Assembly (NCBI GenBank): GCA_934631995.1
Contig: CAKTYF010000078.1
Location: 1 to 8,643 of the forward strand
Length of the DNA: 8,643 nucleotides
Reading direction: 5' to 3'
From: an uncultured Eggerthellaceae bacterium
GTDB lineage: Bacteria; Actinomycetota; Coriobacteriia; Coriobacteriales; Eggerthellaceae
The notes under the pieces are model-generated. The model searched no databases, was not told where the DNA came from, and saw nothing but the letters and a program-made list of their open reading frames with translations. Of this stretch, positions 7,431 to 8,643 are shown one piece after another; the stretch's first letter is position 1; the number at the start of each line of letters is the position of its first letter. The position numbers and the translations under genes are program-made.

Positions 7431-8434
7431 CGTCCCTCCAGCCTTTTCATGATCTTCTCGAAATCGTTCTCGTAAATCATGTCCTGGCTCTTCCTGTATT
7501 CCCCGAAACGCTCAAGCGCCACCTTGTCTGCTGTTTTCTTATTTCGGTCTCCGAGCCCCTTCAAGACGTCGCGACCGTTGAACGTCAAGAAGCCGTCGAG
7601 CAGCCGCACGCAATCCTCCATGCTGGTCAGCTGATGGCGCTCGGCGCGATCCTCCGCCGCGTCCAGGAACATGGTCACGAGCCTGTTCAGCTCGCGCAGC
7701 TCCTTTTCGGTCAGGTAGTTTTTGGCAATCGTCACATCACTCGAGTGTATGGGGCCGTCCGGTGCTCCCTTCCACGTGGCGAGCCCCATATTCGGCAGCG
7801 CGGGGTCTGAGCGCCTTTGGATTATGCCCGCCGCCGTATCGCCCGTCACGGCGTAGTGCAACTTGTTCTGCACGGTGGCGTAGAAGTTGCGCGCCACTTG
7901 GCTGGTGCAGTCGTAATCGTAGGTGCATTCTTGGAAGATGTCCGTTATCTTCTGGTACACGCGACGCTCGCTCGCACGGATGTCGCGAATGCGCACAAGA
8001 AGCTCGTCGAAGTAGTCCTTGCCGAACGGAGCGCCGTTCTTGAGCATGTCGTCGTTCAGCACGAACCCTTTCGTGATGTATTCCTTGAGCGTCGCCGTGG
8101 CCCATTGGCGAAAGCGTGTCGCCTGTCGCGAGTTCACGCGGTATCCCACGGCTATGACGGCATCGAGGTTGTAGAAGCCAACCTCGCGCTTGACTTGTCG
8201 GTTACCCTCTGTGCGAACCAACAAGATTTTCTTGTAGGTTGCTTCTTCCTCTAATTCTCCCGTTTCGAAGATGTTCTTGAGATGCAGGCTGACGTTTTGC
8301 TGGGTCGTGTCGAACAGCTCGGCTATCTCCCTCTGCGGCATCCACAGCGTATCGTCCATGTAGCGCACCTGCACTGGCACGTTCGCGCCTTCTGACTGGT
8401 ACAGGATTATCTCGTTTTCGATGGGCTCTTCCAT
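7427..8434 (-). CDS. rhuM: RhuM family protein
   Basis: This 335-residue protein is a member of the virulence RhuM family, named after a gene of a Salmonella pathogenicity island. Its biochemical role is not established. The start EIILYQSEG leads into a helix-turn-helix-like region (WMPQREIAELFDTTQQNVS, about 31-49). The family hallmarks VGFYNLDAVIAVGYRVNS (85-102) and FRQWATATLKEYI (108-120) follow, then VQNKLHYAVTG (about 188-198), PNMGLATWKG and IAKNYLTEKELRELNRLV. Length is normal for the family, and nothing is broken. I chose the ATG at 8434 because GGAAGGA precedes it closely; an ATG at 8458 in the same frame has no ribosome site and abuts the palindrome. RhuM genes are often found in islands beside restriction and toxin-antitoxin genes, as here. 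A DNA-binding or defence-linked function is inference. Confidence 0.9.
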   Translation of the reverse strand: MEEPIENEIILYQSEGANVPVQVRYMDDTLWMPQREIAELFDTTQQNVSLHLKNIFETGELEEEATYKKILLVRTEGNRQVKREVGFYNLDAVIAVGYRVNSRQATRFRQWATATLKEYITKGFVLNDDMLKNGAPFGKDYFDELLVRIRDIRASERRVYQKITDIFQECTYDYDCTSQVARNFYATVQNKLHYAVTGDTAAGIIQRRSDPALPNMGLATWKGAPDGPIHSSDVTIAKNYLTEKELRELNRLVTMFLDAAEDRAERHQLTSMEDCVRLLDGFLTFNGRDVLKGLGDRNKKTADKVALERFGEYRKSQDMIYENDFEKIMKRLEGR

Positions 8435-8458
8435 TATTCCTTCCGTCCCTTTCGCCAT

Positions 8459-8486
8459 ACCATTTTGCCAACATCGGCAAAATGGT
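8459..8486. promoter_or_regulatory. 28-bp palindrome upstream of rhuM, likely operator
   Basis: Arms ACCATTTTGCC (8459-8469) and GGCAAAATGGT (8476-8486) are perfectly complementary around a 6-nt centre. The element lies about 25 bp before the preferred rhuM start. Two-fold symmetry with this spacing fits a dimeric regulator site. A TTGACA that could act as a -35 box lies about 35 bp upstream (near 8520), but no good -10 box stands at the right distance. No T-run follows, so a terminator for the upstream hicB-like gene is less likely. Confidence 0.5.
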
Positions 8487-8545
8487 TCCCGTTCGGCAGG
8501 TTTCGCCTTCTTCGGCAGTTGTCAAAATTCCTTTGATAACCGAGG

Positions 8546-8643
8546 CTACGCGATTCCGAGCTGCGCCTTGATGGCGCTTTGCATAGTCTGGGAGAAGTTC
8601 ACGCCCCGCTCCACCGCAAGCGCGTTCAGCCATGCGGGAAGCG
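8546..8643 (-). CDS. HicB-family antitoxin, C-terminal end (runs off right edge)
   Basis: The last 31 codons of a gene are visible, ending in TAG at 8546-8548. The peptide LPAWLNALAVERGVNFSQ followed by TMQSAIKAQLGIA closely follows the C-terminal helix pair of HicB antitoxins (pattern LPxWLxxxAxxxGxNFSQxLQxALxxxLG), a ribbon-helix-helix-like DNA-binding and dimerisation part. HicB proteins neutralise the HicA mRNA-cleaving toxin and repress their own operon. The gene start and any hicA partner are outside the window. No hicA follows downstream; the next gene on this strand is rhuM, about 110 bp away, so rhuM may be co-transcribed or separately driven. Confidence 0.72.
   Translation of the reverse strand, partial: LPAWLNALAVERGVNFSQTMQSAIKAQLGIA

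Noticed and set aside
8459..8486. Rho-independent terminator
   Set aside because: The stem is A/T-rich in its arms and no T-run follows on either strand, so an operator is the better reading.

Overview
This window is a bacterial accessory (defence-island) segment. Its core is a complete four-gene Wadjet-type plasmid-restriction operon, jetA-jetB-jetC-jetD, running on the minus strand from about 6962 down to 249. The genes overlap or nearly abut (8-nt jetA/jetB overlap, 1-nt jetB/jetC gap, 8-nt jetC/jetD overlap), so a single transcript with coupled translation is likely. JetA is the kleisin-like subunit (DUF3375), JetB the KITE-like winged-helix subunit (DUF4194), JetC the SMC/MukB-like coiled-coil ATPase, and JetD the DUF3322/DUF2220 nuclease with a Toprim-type active site. 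In characterised relatives, JetABC extrudes loops on small circular DNA and JetD cleaves it. All key residues I can check (JetC Walker A, signature and Walker B; JetD E and DxD) are present, so the system looks intact.

To the left (1-249) lies the C-terminal part of an S24/LexA-like repressor-protease on the same strand. Its reading frame begins exactly at the jetD stop (TGATG) and lacks the catalytic-serine half of the domain. It looks like a host or prophage repressor gene cut by the arrival of the Wadjet module.

To the right (6967-7430) lies a junction zone. It holds a 64-codon, coding-looking remnant ending 4 nt before jetA, an 11-bp inverted repeat with a 31-nt loop, and a short plus-strand reading frame that runs into the antisense of the next gene. 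Then come a RhuM-family gene (7427-8434, minus) with a 28-bp palindrome just upstream, and at the right edge the C-terminal tail of a HicB-family antitoxin (8546-8643, minus).

All recognisable genes lie on the minus strand. Base composition changes along the window: 60-base stretches I counted by hand gave about 62% G+C at 61-120 (S24 remnant), 48% at 1441-1500 (jetC/jetD) and 60% at 7561-7620 (rhuM). This fits a Wadjet module acquired from a lower-GC source. The host is probably a moderately high-GC bacterium. The style of the S24 and HicB fragments reminds me of gut Actinobacteria such as Eggerthellaceae, but that is a weak guess. I see no tRNA, rRNA, CRISPR array or intact transposase.
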